From: Paracoccaceae bacterium
Lineage (GTDB): Bacteria; Pseudomonadota; Alphaproteobacteria; Rhodobacterales; Rhodobacteraceae
Assembly (NCBI GenBank): GCA_028874915.1
Contig: JAPPHA010000029.1
Span: forward strand, 1-55,688
DNA: 55,688 bases
Direction: 5' to 3'
Shown: positions 18,253 to 25,453 of the stretch, piece after piece
Position numbering within the stretch: position 1 is the stretch's first letter
Layout of the letters: the number at the start of each line of letters is the position of its first letter
Translations under genes and position numbers: made by a program
Notes under the pieces: model-generated
What the model was told of the DNA's origin: nothing
The model's database searches: none
Seen by the model: the letters and a program-made list of their open reading frames with translations, nothing else

Positions 18253-19839
18253 GTGAATGGAGACAACGGCACGGGGCGGCCGGAGACGGCCGCCCCGGCA
18301 ATTGAACTGAGGGGTATCAGCAAGCGTTTCGGACCGGTTCGCGCCAACCGGGATGTCTGCCTGACAGTCGAAGCCGGCGAGATCCATGGGATCGTCGGCG
18401 AGAACGGCGCCGGCAAGTCCACGCTGATGGAAATCCTCTACGGGTTCTATGCCGCCGATGCCGGACAGATCGTCGTCAACGGCGTCGAGACCGAGATCCC
18501 GGACAGCCAGGCGGCGATTGCGGCCGGAATCGGCATGGTCCACCAGCATTTCAAACTGGTGGAGACCTTTACGGTACTCGAGAATGTTGTCCTCGGAGCC
18601 GAGGACGGTGTCTTGCTCCGCCCGTCACTGGACCGGGCCCGGGCACTCCTTGGCAACCTTGCCCAGGAATATGAACTCGAGGTCGATCCGGATGCCGTTG
18701 TCGAAACCCTCTCGGTAGGCTTGCAGCAACGTGTCGAGATCCTGAAGGCGCTTTACCGAAACGCCGACATTCTCATCCTCGACGAACCGACGGGCGTTCT
18801 GACCCCGTCGGAAGCGGATCACCTGTTCCGTATCCTTCGCAATCTCCGGAATCAGGGCAAGACGGTCCTGCTGATCACCCACAAGCTTCGGGAGATCATG
18901 GACGTCACCGACAGCGTCAGCGTCATGCGACGGGGAGAGATGAAGGCCACTTTGCGAACCGAGGCCACGTCACCGGAAGAGCTGGCCGAGCTGATGGTCG
19001 GGCGCAAGGTTCTGCTCAGCGTCGAAAAAAGGCCATCCACCCCTGGCGAAATACGTCTCGATGTCGAGAATCTGTCGGTCACCGACAAGACAGGTGTAGC
19101 AAGGCTCAAGGGAATCTCGTTTTCCGTCCGGTCGGGCGAAATCCTCGGTGTCGCTGGTGTTTCCGGAAACGGGCAATCGGAGCTTCTCGCTGTCCTCGGC
19201 GGAATTTCCCCGGGAACGGGTCAAATTCGGGTCCGGGGACAGACGATCGACATTTCCCGTGCAGACGGGCAGGCCCGGCGCTCGGACGGCATCGCGCATG
19301 TCCCCGAGGACCGGCAGCGGCTGGGCCTGGTCATGGCGTTCGCTCAGTGGGAGAACGCGGTCTTCGGCTATCACGCGGCACCGGCCTACTGCCGGCAGCT
19401 CGGTCTCACGAACCGGCGAACCATCTTTGAGACCGCAGACACATGGATCCAGAAATACGATGTCCGGCCTGCCAACAAGAACCTGGCGGCCAGCCGCTTC
19501 TCCGGTGGCAACCAACAGAAAATCGTGATCTCGCGGGAATTCGAACGCAATCCAGACATCCTGATTGTCGGCCAGCCCACCCGCGGTGTGGACATCGGCG
19601 CCATCGAGTTCATTCACCGGCAGATCATCGCCCTCCGGGATGCCGGGAAGGCCATCCTTCTGGTTTCCGTGGAACTGGATGAGATCCTGTCCCTCTCCGA
19701 CCGTGTGGCCGTGATGTTCGATGGACGGATTTCAGGAGAGCGGATCACTGCGGACACAGACGAACGAGAACTGGGATTGCTGATGGCTGGCATGACCGAC
19801 AAAGGCGGATCCAGGACGCCGGAGGTCCTGCCCGAATGA
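18253..19839 (+). CDS. ABC transporter ATP-binding protein, nucleoside/simple-sugar type with two NBDs
   Basis: A 528-residue double nucleotide-binding-domain ATPase. The first NBD (about 15-250) has Walker A GENGAGKST (49-57) and Walker B ILILDEPTGVL. The second NBD (about 265-510) has the degenerate Walker A GVSGNGQSELL, with no GKS/T as usual for this family, and an intact signature FSGGNQQK. The GTG start at 18253 lies 21 bases after the binding-protein gene. The stop overlaps the next permease start in an ATGA. It energises import of the BMP ligand, by family most often nucleosides. Confidence 0.93.
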   Translation: MNGDNGTGRPETAAPAIELRGISKRFGPVRANRDVCLTVEAGEIHGIVGENGAGKSTLMEILYGFYAADAGQIVVNGVETEIPDSQAAIAAGIGMVHQHFKLVETFTVLENVVLGAEDGVLLRPSLDRARALLGNLAQEYELEVDPDAVVETLSVGLQQRVEILKALYRNADILILDEPTGVLTPSEADHLFRILRNLRNQGKTVLLITHKLREIMDVTDSVSVMRRGEMKATLRTEATSPEELAELMVGRKVLLSVEKRPSTPGEIRLDVENLSVTDKTGVARLKGISFSVRSGEILGVAGVSGNGQSELLAVLGGISPGTGQIRVRGQTIDISRADGQARRSDGIAHVPEDRQRLGLVMAFAQWENAVFGYHAAPAYCRQLGLTNRRTIFETADTWIQKYDVRPANKNLAASRFSGGNQQKIVISREFERNPDILIVGQPTRGVDIGAIEFIHRQIIALRDAGKAILLVSVELDEILSLSDRVAVMFDGRISGERITADTDERELGLLMAGMTDKGGSRTPEVLPE

Positions 19840-20936
19840 ACGAACAGGCCCATGGCTGGATCCGGTTGATCATCATTCCACTGATCAATCTCGTTCTGGC
19901 GTTTTTCGTCTCCGGTCTCGTGGTTCTCATGATCGGGGAGAATCCGTTTCGGGCGCTGCAAATCCTTCTGACCGGGGCACTCGGGAGCAGCTACGGGATC
20001 GGCTACACCCTCTATTATGCCACCAGCTTCACGTTCACAGGGCTCGCCGTCGCAATCGCGTTTCACGCCAGTCTGTTCAACATCGGCGGCGAGGGACAGG
20101 CCGGCGTCGCCGGCATCGGGGTTGCCGTCGTCTGCCTGAGCGTTGTCGGAAATACCCACTGGGTCCTTGTCTTTCCGCTGGCCATTTGCGGTGCGGGCCT
20201 TGCCGGGGCCGCCTGGGCCGCCATTCCTGCGTATCTTCAGGCGACCCGGGGCAGTCATGTCGTGATCACCACGATCATGTTCAACTTCATCGCCTCGGCC
20301 CTCCTTGTCTATCTGCTGGTCAATGTCCTCAAGGTCGAGGGGTCGATGTCGCCGGAAAGCCGCAAATTTGGAGAAACGGCCCGCCTCCCCTTCATGCATG
20401 ACATCATGGGTGGAATCGGGATTCCGCTCGCACGCACGCCACTCAACCTGTCTTTCCTGCTGGCGCTCGTCTGCACGGTCCTGACCTGGGTGCTGATCTG
20501 GCGAACCCGGCTCGGCTACGAGATAAGGGCTTTCGGGCAGTCGGAGAGCGCCGCCGTCTATGCCGGGATCTCTCCGGTTCGGATCACCATGGCCGCGATG
20601 CTGCTCTCAGGCGGCATGGCGGGGATGATGGCACTCAACACGGTGATGGGTGAGGCCAACCGCCTGGTTCTTGACGCCGTGCAGGGGGCTGGTTTCGTCG
20701 GCATTGCCGTGGCGCTGATCGGGCGGTCCCATCCGGTAGGTGTCCTGCTGGCGGCGATCCTGTTCGGAATGCTCTATCAGGGCGGCGCCGAACTGGCCTT
20801 CGAGATGCCGGCCATTTCCCGGGAAATGATCGTAGTCATCCAGGCGCTGGTCATCCTGTTCACCGGCGCCCTCGAGAACCTGGTCCGGTTCCCGGTCGAG
20901 GGTCTGCTCAGGCGATTCGAGCGAAGGGCGCGTTGA
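19836..20936 (+). CDS. ABC transporter permease, nucleoside/BMP type (first)
   Basis: A 366-residue polytopic inner-membrane permease of the BPD_transp_2 family. Predicted hydrophobic segments begin with LIIIPLINLVLAFFVSGLVVLMI near the N-terminus. The family motif FNIGGEGQAGVAGIG is present. The C-terminal EGLLRRFERRAR is positively charged and cytoplasmic. It overlaps the ATPase gene upstream and the second permease downstream by four bases each (ATGA), so all three are translationally coupled. Confidence 0.92.
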   Translation: MNEQAHGWIRLIIIPLINLVLAFFVSGLVVLMIGENPFRALQILLTGALGSSYGIGYTLYYATSFTFTGLAVAIAFHASLFNIGGEGQAGVAGIGVAVVCLSVVGNTHWVLVFPLAICGAGLAGAAWAAIPAYLQATRGSHVVITTIMFNFIASALLVYLLVNVLKVEGSMSPESRKFGETARLPFMHDIMGGIGIPLARTPLNLSFLLALVCTVLTWVLIWRTRLGYEIRAFGQSESAAVYAGISPVRITMAAMLLSGGMAGMMALNTVMGEANRLVLDAVQGAGFVGIAVALIGRSHPVGVLLAAILFGMLYQGGAELAFEMPAISREMIVVIQALVILFTGALENLVRFPVEGLLRRFERRAR

Positions 20937-21907
20937 TGACGTTCGAAGTCATCCTGCAGTTGTTCGATTCCAGCCTGCGACTGGCAACACCATTCCTGCT
21001 GGCCTGCCTGGCCGGCCTTTTCTCGGAGCGGGCCGGGATTTTCGACATTGGCCTCGAGGGCAAGATGCTGGCCGGAGCGTTCTGCGCTGCAGCCATGGCC
21101 GCGATCTCCGGCTCGGCCTGGATCGGGCTCATGGCCGGAATGGGTATTTCCGTCCTGCTGTCGGCCTTGCACGGGCTGGCCTCCATCACCCTCCGCGGCA
21201 ACCAGCTGATCTCGGGCGTGGCGATCAATTTTCTCGCATCCGGCTTGACCGTCCTCGTGGGGCAGAACCTGTTCCGCCTCGGAGGACAAACACCGCAACT
21301 GAAGGGGAATGCCCGTTTTTCGGAGATCACGCTCCCGTTCGCCGACACTCTCAGGGACGTCCCGCTGATCGGACCCGTCTACCACGACCTGATCTCCGGC
21401 CATAACATTCTCGTCTACATCGGGCTCGCCGCCGTTCCGCTCACGTGGTGGGTGCTGTTCAGGACCCGTTTCGGCCTGCGACTTCGTGCCGTCGGCGAGA
21501 ATCCGGGGGCCGTCGACACGGCTGGCGTCTCGGTGGTCCGGCTCCGGTATGAGGCCGTGATTCTCTGCGGAATCCTTTGCGGAATCGCCGGCGCCTATCT
21601 GTCCCTCGGCACGTCGGCAGCCGGATTCGTCCGGGAAATGTCCGCCGGAAAGGGATTTATCGCTCTGGCGGCGCTGATCTTTGCCAAGTGGCAGCCATTG
21701 AACGCGCTATACGCCTGTCTCCTGTTCGGATTCCTCGAGGCGATCGGAACGAAGTACCAGAATGTCGATGTCTGGGGCCTGTTCATTCTGCCGGTCCAGT
21801 TCATGCAAGCCCTGCCCTACATCCTTACGGTGGTGATCCTCGCCGGATTTGTGGGCAAGGCCATTCCACCCAAGGCCGGCGGTCAGCCCTATGTGAAGGA
21901 AGAGTGA
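20933..21907 (+). CDS. ABC transporter permease, nucleoside/BMP type (second)
   Basis: A 324-residue BPD_transp_2 permease, partner of the preceding one; together they form the heterodimeric channel. It has SLRLATPFLLACLAGLFSER, the FDIGLEGKMLAGAF motif shared by this subfamily, GENPGAVDTAGVSV and many hydrophobic helices. It starts within the stop of the previous gene (ATGA). The next real gene on this strand is the ureohydrolase, 218 bases downstream. Confidence 0.92.
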   Translation: MMTFEVILQLFDSSLRLATPFLLACLAGLFSERAGIFDIGLEGKMLAGAFCAAAMAAISGSAWIGLMAGMGISVLLSALHGLASITLRGNQLISGVAINFLASGLTVLVGQNLFRLGGQTPQLKGNARFSEITLPFADTLRDVPLIGPVYHDLISGHNILVYIGLAAVPLTWWVLFRTRFGLRLRAVGENPGAVDTAGVSVVRLRYEAVILCGILCGIAGAYLSLGTSAAGFVREMSAGKGFIALAALIFAKWQPLNALYACLLFGFLEAIGTKYQNVDVWGLFILPVQFMQALPYILTVVILAGFVGKAIPPKAGGQPYVKEE

Positions 21908-22125
21908 CTCCGTGACGGGAACGATGCCAGACGCACCAACGCTGGCCGAATTGGCTGGCAAGGCTGTCAGGCAGCGGCGGCGGCAGCAGCGTGGACCCGC
22001 CGAAGGCGCCGCTCGGACTCGGGCCCCGCATGGTCCGCACCATTCCTTCAGGTCCGGCACCCTTTCCAGGGAGGGCATGTCACTCGGTTGCAAACAACAG
22101 TCAGGATCTCGAGGAACCGAGTACC

Positions 22126-23112
22126 ATGCCCCGTTGCGTTGACCCTTTTTTTCAACCGGTCTCTGGCCTCGACCTGCCGCGATTCGCAGGGGTGCCCTCC
22201 TTCATGCGACTGCCGCATGTTCCCCTTGACCATCCGCGACTCGCCGAGGTGGAACTAGGAATCATCGGCGTACCCTGGGATGCCGGAACCACCAACAGGC
22301 CGGGACCCCGCCACGGCCCCAGGCAGTTGCGCGACTATTCAACCATGATTCGCACGCATCATCCTGCCAACGGTCTCAATCCCTTCGCGACAGCCAACAC
22401 TGCTGATCTCGGCGACGTGCCCGTCAATCCGGCCGACATCCAGGACACGATGGATCGAATCACAAGCTTCTTCCGGCAGGTGCTCGACCAGAACATCCTT
22501 CCGGTTGCCGCAGGCGGCGATCATCTGGTTTCGCTTCCCGTCTTGCGAGCCCTGGCAACAGATGGGCCAGTCGGAATGATCCATTTTGATGCCCATACCG
22601 ACCTGTTTCACAGCTATTTCGGCGGAAATCTTTACACGCACGGGACGCCATTCCGCCGGGCAATCGAGGAAGGGCTTCTCGTTCCGGAACGGGTCATTCA
22701 GATCGGGATCCGGGGGACCATGTACGATGACGAGGACATCCGGTTCGGGCGAGACTGCGGTGTCACCATCATCACCGTCGACGAACTCTTCGAACGCGGC
22801 ATCGGAGACGTGATGGCCGAAGCCCGGAAACGGGTTGGCGACCAGCCGACCTATTGTTCCTTCGACATCGACTTCATCGACCCGGCCTTCGCCCCCGGTA
22901 CTGGCACCCCGGAGATCGGTGGCCCCAACTCTTGGCAGGCCCAGCAGGCGGTCCGCGGACTCGCCGGTGTCAACCTGATTGGTGCCGACCTTGTCGAGGT
23001 CTCTCCACCATTCGATCCCGGAGGCGGAACCGCGTGGCTGGGGATTTCGTTGTTGTTCGAAATCGTCTGCGTTCTGGCCACCCGGATTGCCGGACGGCGA
23101 AAACCGGCTTGA
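22126..23112 (+). CDS. Ureohydrolase family protein (agmatinase/guanidinobutyrase-like)
   Basis: A 328-residue arginase/agmatinase-fold enzyme expected to hydrolyse a guanidino compound to urea plus an amine, using a binuclear metal centre. All metal-ligand motifs are visible: GGDHLVSLP, IHFDAHTDL and SFDIDFIDPAFAPGTGTPEIGG. The stretch THGTPFRRAIEEGLL followed by VIQIGIRG resembles guanidinobutyrase and guanidinopropionase rather than arginase. The ATG at 22126 follows GAGGAACCGAGTACC. It lies downstream of the BMP importer, so the importer might bring in its substrate or a related nitrogen compound (inference). No amine oxidase or transaminase is adjacent to confirm a pathway. Confidence 0.88.
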   Translation: MPRCVDPFFQPVSGLDLPRFAGVPSFMRLPHVPLDHPRLAEVELGIIGVPWDAGTTNRPGPRHGPRQLRDYSTMIRTHHPANGLNPFATANTADLGDVPVNPADIQDTMDRITSFFRQVLDQNILPVAAGGDHLVSLPVLRALATDGPVGMIHFDAHTDLFHSYFGGNLYTHGTPFRRAIEEGLLVPERVIQIGIRGTMYDDEDIRFGRDCGVTIITVDELFERGIGDVMAEARKRVGDQPTYCSFDIDFIDPAFAPGTGTPEIGGPNSWQAQQAVRGLAGVNLIGADLVEVSPPFDPGGGTAWLGISLLFEIVCVLATRIAGRRKPA

Positions 23113-23150
23113 CCCCCCGCCGGCACGCGGCGTTGAATCCTCGCGTCGCC

Positions 23151-23174
23151 CTTTCGGGATGACGGGCCCGAAAG
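23151..23174. terminator. Inverted repeat after the ureohydrolase gene
   Basis: CTTTCGGG and CCCGAAAG form a perfect 8-bp stem with an 8-base loop, 39 bases after the ureohydrolase stop. There is no T-run on either side, so an intrinsic terminator is only possible, not shown. Confidence 0.35.
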
Positions 23175-23272
23175 CTTCGGATTCTCCAGCGCGTCACTGC
23201 CCTTTGGACTTCGAAGTCGCCTCAGTGGATTCAACGACTTGGCGTTTTTTCGGTCGAACAGCGGAATTCAGG

Positions 23273-23637
23273 CTATGGCACGTCGAATTGACTGGCGCAG
23301 GGGGCGTTGCATCCCGACAAAGGAACGTCGCTGCCGGTCGGCGAACGCGCGCTGTTGGCCAAGTAGGCGGCCGTAACAATGTTGACCATGGAATATTTGA
23401 TGACCAGAAACCCGCCGTCAGGATTGCGATCAGTTCGAGCGTCTGGCCCGCCTGACTGATCGAAGTCGAAACGACAAAAAAGTCGACAATTCCGATGTCG
23501 ATACCGATCGTGGTGGACTTGAAGAGCCAGACATATTGGTGAGTGAGCGTCGGCATCACCACGCGGATGGCCAGCGGCAGGCGGATCCGGCTGGAGATTT
23601 GCCATGGCGTCAGGCAAAGTGCGTGACCCGCCTCGCC
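23273..23637 (-). pseudogene. Remnant of a polar amino-acid ABC transporter permease
   Basis: Read on the minus strand from 23637, directly after an in-frame TAG, the sequence gives GEAGHALCLTPWQ, then RLPLAIRVVMPTLTHQYVWL and SISQAGQTLELIAIL. These are the EAA-loop region and last helices of His/Glu/Asp-type amino-acid permeases (AapQ/BztB-like). Near 23405-23415 the frame shifts; the second frame continues LVIKYSMVNIVTAAYLANS to a stop at 23273. All N-terminal membrane segments are missing, and no partner transporter genes are nearby. It is a truncated, frameshifted fragment at the edge of the accessory patch. Confidence 0.75.
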
Positions 23638-23679
23638 CTAATGTCTTGTTACAGTAATTTTTGCCGGTTTGGGGCGTCG

Positions 23680-24120
23680 TCACTTCAGTATTGTTGGTAG
23701 ACCGTCGGGATCAACGAGCACGCGGATACTTCGGGGCTTACCCGGCATGCATTCGATCAACTGTGCACGATCGAGGTTGAAGCCCATCTGGCGCACGGTT
23801 GGCGGGGCGACGCCGAAGTGTCGCTGCATGTCGGCCTCGGCGGGCGGCCTGCCGTTGATCTTTGTATAGGCACGAATGAATTCCAGGTACTGGCCTTGCC
23901 ATTCAGTGAACCCGGTACGCGGGGGATGGCGCGGCGTAGCAGCCTGATTCGTCAGAGTGTCCAAAGCTTTGCGCGAACCGGATCCAGATCTCCTGTGGGA
24001 ACTCGACGAGCTCTCGGATGAACGGGAACTACCGCGAATTTTGCCCCGACCATAGACGGGGACGACGAAAACGCCCTTAACCCGCAACCGCCTGGAGCGG
24101 TCCGACATCCCCATCATCAA
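23680..24120 (-). CDS. LexA-type winged-helix DNA-binding protein without peptidase domain
   Basis: The C-terminal half (from about residue 65, RTGFTEWQGQYLEFIRAYTK) matches the LexA N-terminal DNA-binding domain: GRPPAEADMQRHF, then APPTVRQMGFNLDRAQLI and SIRVLVDP. There is no LexA serine peptidase domain, as in a family of small free-standing regulators of this kind. The N-terminal 60 residues as read (many Ser and Arg) do not look like the family and start inside the higA 3' end. The true start may be internal, or this part may be in the wrong frame. It follows higA on the same strand. Its regulatory target is unknown. Confidence 0.6.
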   Translation of the reverse strand: MMMGMSDRSRRLRVKGVFVVPVYGRGKIRGSSRSSESSSSSHRRSGSGSRKALDTLTNQAATPRHPPRTGFTEWQGQYLEFIRAYTKINGRPPAEADMQRHFGVAPPTVRQMGFNLDRAQLIECMPGKPRSIRVLVDPDGLPTILK

Positions 24121-24490
24121 GATGATAGGGTTGGATAAGGATGCTTGCCGGAAGACGCCAATCCCGATGGATCTTTTGAATTGCGCTCAGCGTCAGCGGA
24201 CGCTTCCTGTTCAGAAACTCGGAAGCCCTCGATGCTGACCCCACGACCGACGCCAAATCCCCTTGCTGCAAGCCCGCTTCTTCCATGTAGGTTGAGATGA
24301 AATCAACCGGGTTGAGCGGCTCTACTGAATGGTTCCTGGCCTCATAGGCAGAGATAAGATCGGCAAGCACATCGAATCGATCTGCGTTCGGCGTTCCCAT
24401 TTCCGGGACATTATCGAAGTAAGGCGCAATCTCAGTGAGAGCCCAGTTGTAGTCTTCTTCGGTTCTGATCGGTCTGATATCCATGGTCAC
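24077..24490 (-). CDS. higA: HigA-type antitoxin (helix-turn-helix)
   Basis: A 137-residue antitoxin. The N-terminal part (IRTEEDYNWALTEIAPYFD, then DRFDVLADLISAYEARN) is the conserved non-HTH region of this HigA branch. The C-terminal HTH has DFISTYMEEAGLQQGDLASV, then SEFLNRKRPLTLSAIQKIH. It should bind and neutralise HigB and repress the operon. The start overlaps the higB stop in an ATGA, as expected for a toxin-first higBA operon. The last residues (DGDVGPLQAVAG) overlap the start of the next minus-strand reading frame. Confidence 0.88.
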   Translation of the reverse strand: MTMDIRPIRTEEDYNWALTEIAPYFDNVPEMGTPNADRFDVLADLISAYEARNHSVEPLNPVDFISTYMEEAGLQQGDLASVVGSASRASEFLNRKRPLTLSAIQKIHRDWRLPASILIQPYHLDDGDVGPLQAVAG

Positions 24491-24783
24491 ACCTTCTCCA
24501 CGTCAATCTTGTCGTACTGCGCATGCGTGCCGACACACTTGATCAGCCCGCACTTGTAGGCATACGCAAATGCAATGATCACCCGATACTTGTTTCCTGA
24601 AACATCGAAGATAACCCGGTTGTCACCAACAAAGCTCACTGTTGCGCCAAACACATCCTTGATCTCCTGTGGTCCGCCCCAGTCCCGTAAGGCCAGCCGG
24701 TTGTACAGAACCCGCAGAGGTCTTTCGGCCTGCGGATGCTCCTTCCAAAAGTCGCGAAACGTTCTTGCAGCGATAACATTCAT
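24487..24783 (-). CDS. higB: HigB-type mRNA interferase toxin
   Basis: A 98-residue RelE-superfamily toxin. It begins NVIAARTFRDFWKEHPQAE and includes RDWGGPQEIKDVF, then VIFDVSGNKYRVIIAFAYAY and KCVGTHAQYDKIDVEKV. The last segment contains the THAQYDKID signature common to HigB toxins that cleave mRNA on the ribosome. The ATG at 24783 gives the usual length; a GTG at 24813 would add ten residues. It is encoded before its antitoxin, the usual higBA order, with a four-base overlap. Confidence 0.88.
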   Translation of the reverse strand: MNVIAARTFRDFWKEHPQAERPLRVLYNRLALRDWGGPQEIKDVFGATVSFVGDNRVIFDVSGNKYRVIIAFAYAYKCGLIKCVGTHAQYDKIDVEKV

Positions 24784-24846
24784 CCGGGCGTGGACCTTTC
24801 GTTGAGCCTTCACGCCGTGGCTGACTCATCACGGTGCCGGCAACAT

Positions 24847-24865
24847 ATTTCCCATTTTGGGAAAT
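24847..24865. promoter_or_regulatory. Palindromic operator candidate of the higBA operon
   Basis: ATTTCCCATTTTGGGAAAT is a perfect inverted repeat with 7-base arms and a 5-base centre, 64 bases upstream of the higB ATG. It is AT-richer than its surroundings. Its position fits autoregulation by HigA or the HigBA complex. That it is the operator is inference. Confidence 0.55.
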
Positions 24866-25453
24866 TCCTGCGCTGAATGCTGTCGGAGTTTGGCCGGGCT
24901 GCAATGAGCGAGACGATGTCCGAGGACGTGTTAATGCGCACCAACTCGGATGGACGCCAAAGGCTGGGGCGATTCGGCATTGGCTGTTCGAGATGAAACG
25001 CCGCGGCGGGGCCCGGGCCGAACGGCACTTCTGTCACGATCCAGATCCCTCGCGCCGCCGACTGACAGACCTGCAAGACCCGTTTGGCCCGGATCGATTC
25101 CCGGCCAGGAGCCTTCCTCTTCGGATTGTCCAGGCCGCCGGTGCTCGTCGCCCCTTCCCGAGCGAGAAGTCCGCCCCGTGCCGGCTGCAAAGACTACGGA
25201 GTCACGAGGTCAGCGACGACACCGAGGCTTCAGCGATTCCTTAACCGAATGGATTCCGGCATCGGTGCAATGATCCAAGAGCGCGTTTCCGCCATCGCCT
25301 GTTCTTCCAGTTCGCGCCAAACAACAATTCCGGGATGGGCCCCAATCCGGCTTCGGTTGAGGTCAATGACCCGCTGCCGTATAGCCTCGTCCCCGAGAAT
25401 ACGTGCAAGCGACATGTCCCGTGCGCACGACACGTCCGGGCAGGAACCTGCGA
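24866..25453. other. Region without a recognisable gene between higBA and the SLC13-type permease
   Basis: This 590-base stretch has two open minus-strand readings that I could not identify. One of about 126 codons (24810-25190) contains AARGIWIVTEVPFGPGP. One of 67 codons (25230-25433) reads DEAIRQRVIDLNRSRIGAH then VVWRELEEQAMAETRSW and looks somewhat protein-like. They may be fragments of older accessory genes. The permease promoter must also be here. Confidence 0.35.

Noticed and set aside
17251-18549. 432-codon minus-strand frame opposite the BMP binding protein
   Set aside because: It is an antisense shadow of a well-supported gene, with a composition unlike real proteins.
21912-22142. 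Small frame starting at GTG just after the second BMP permease
   Set aside because: The first 35 residues look plausible (DAPTLAELAGKAVRQRRR) but the rest is compositionally odd and overlaps the ureohydrolase start. No ribosome site or family supports it.
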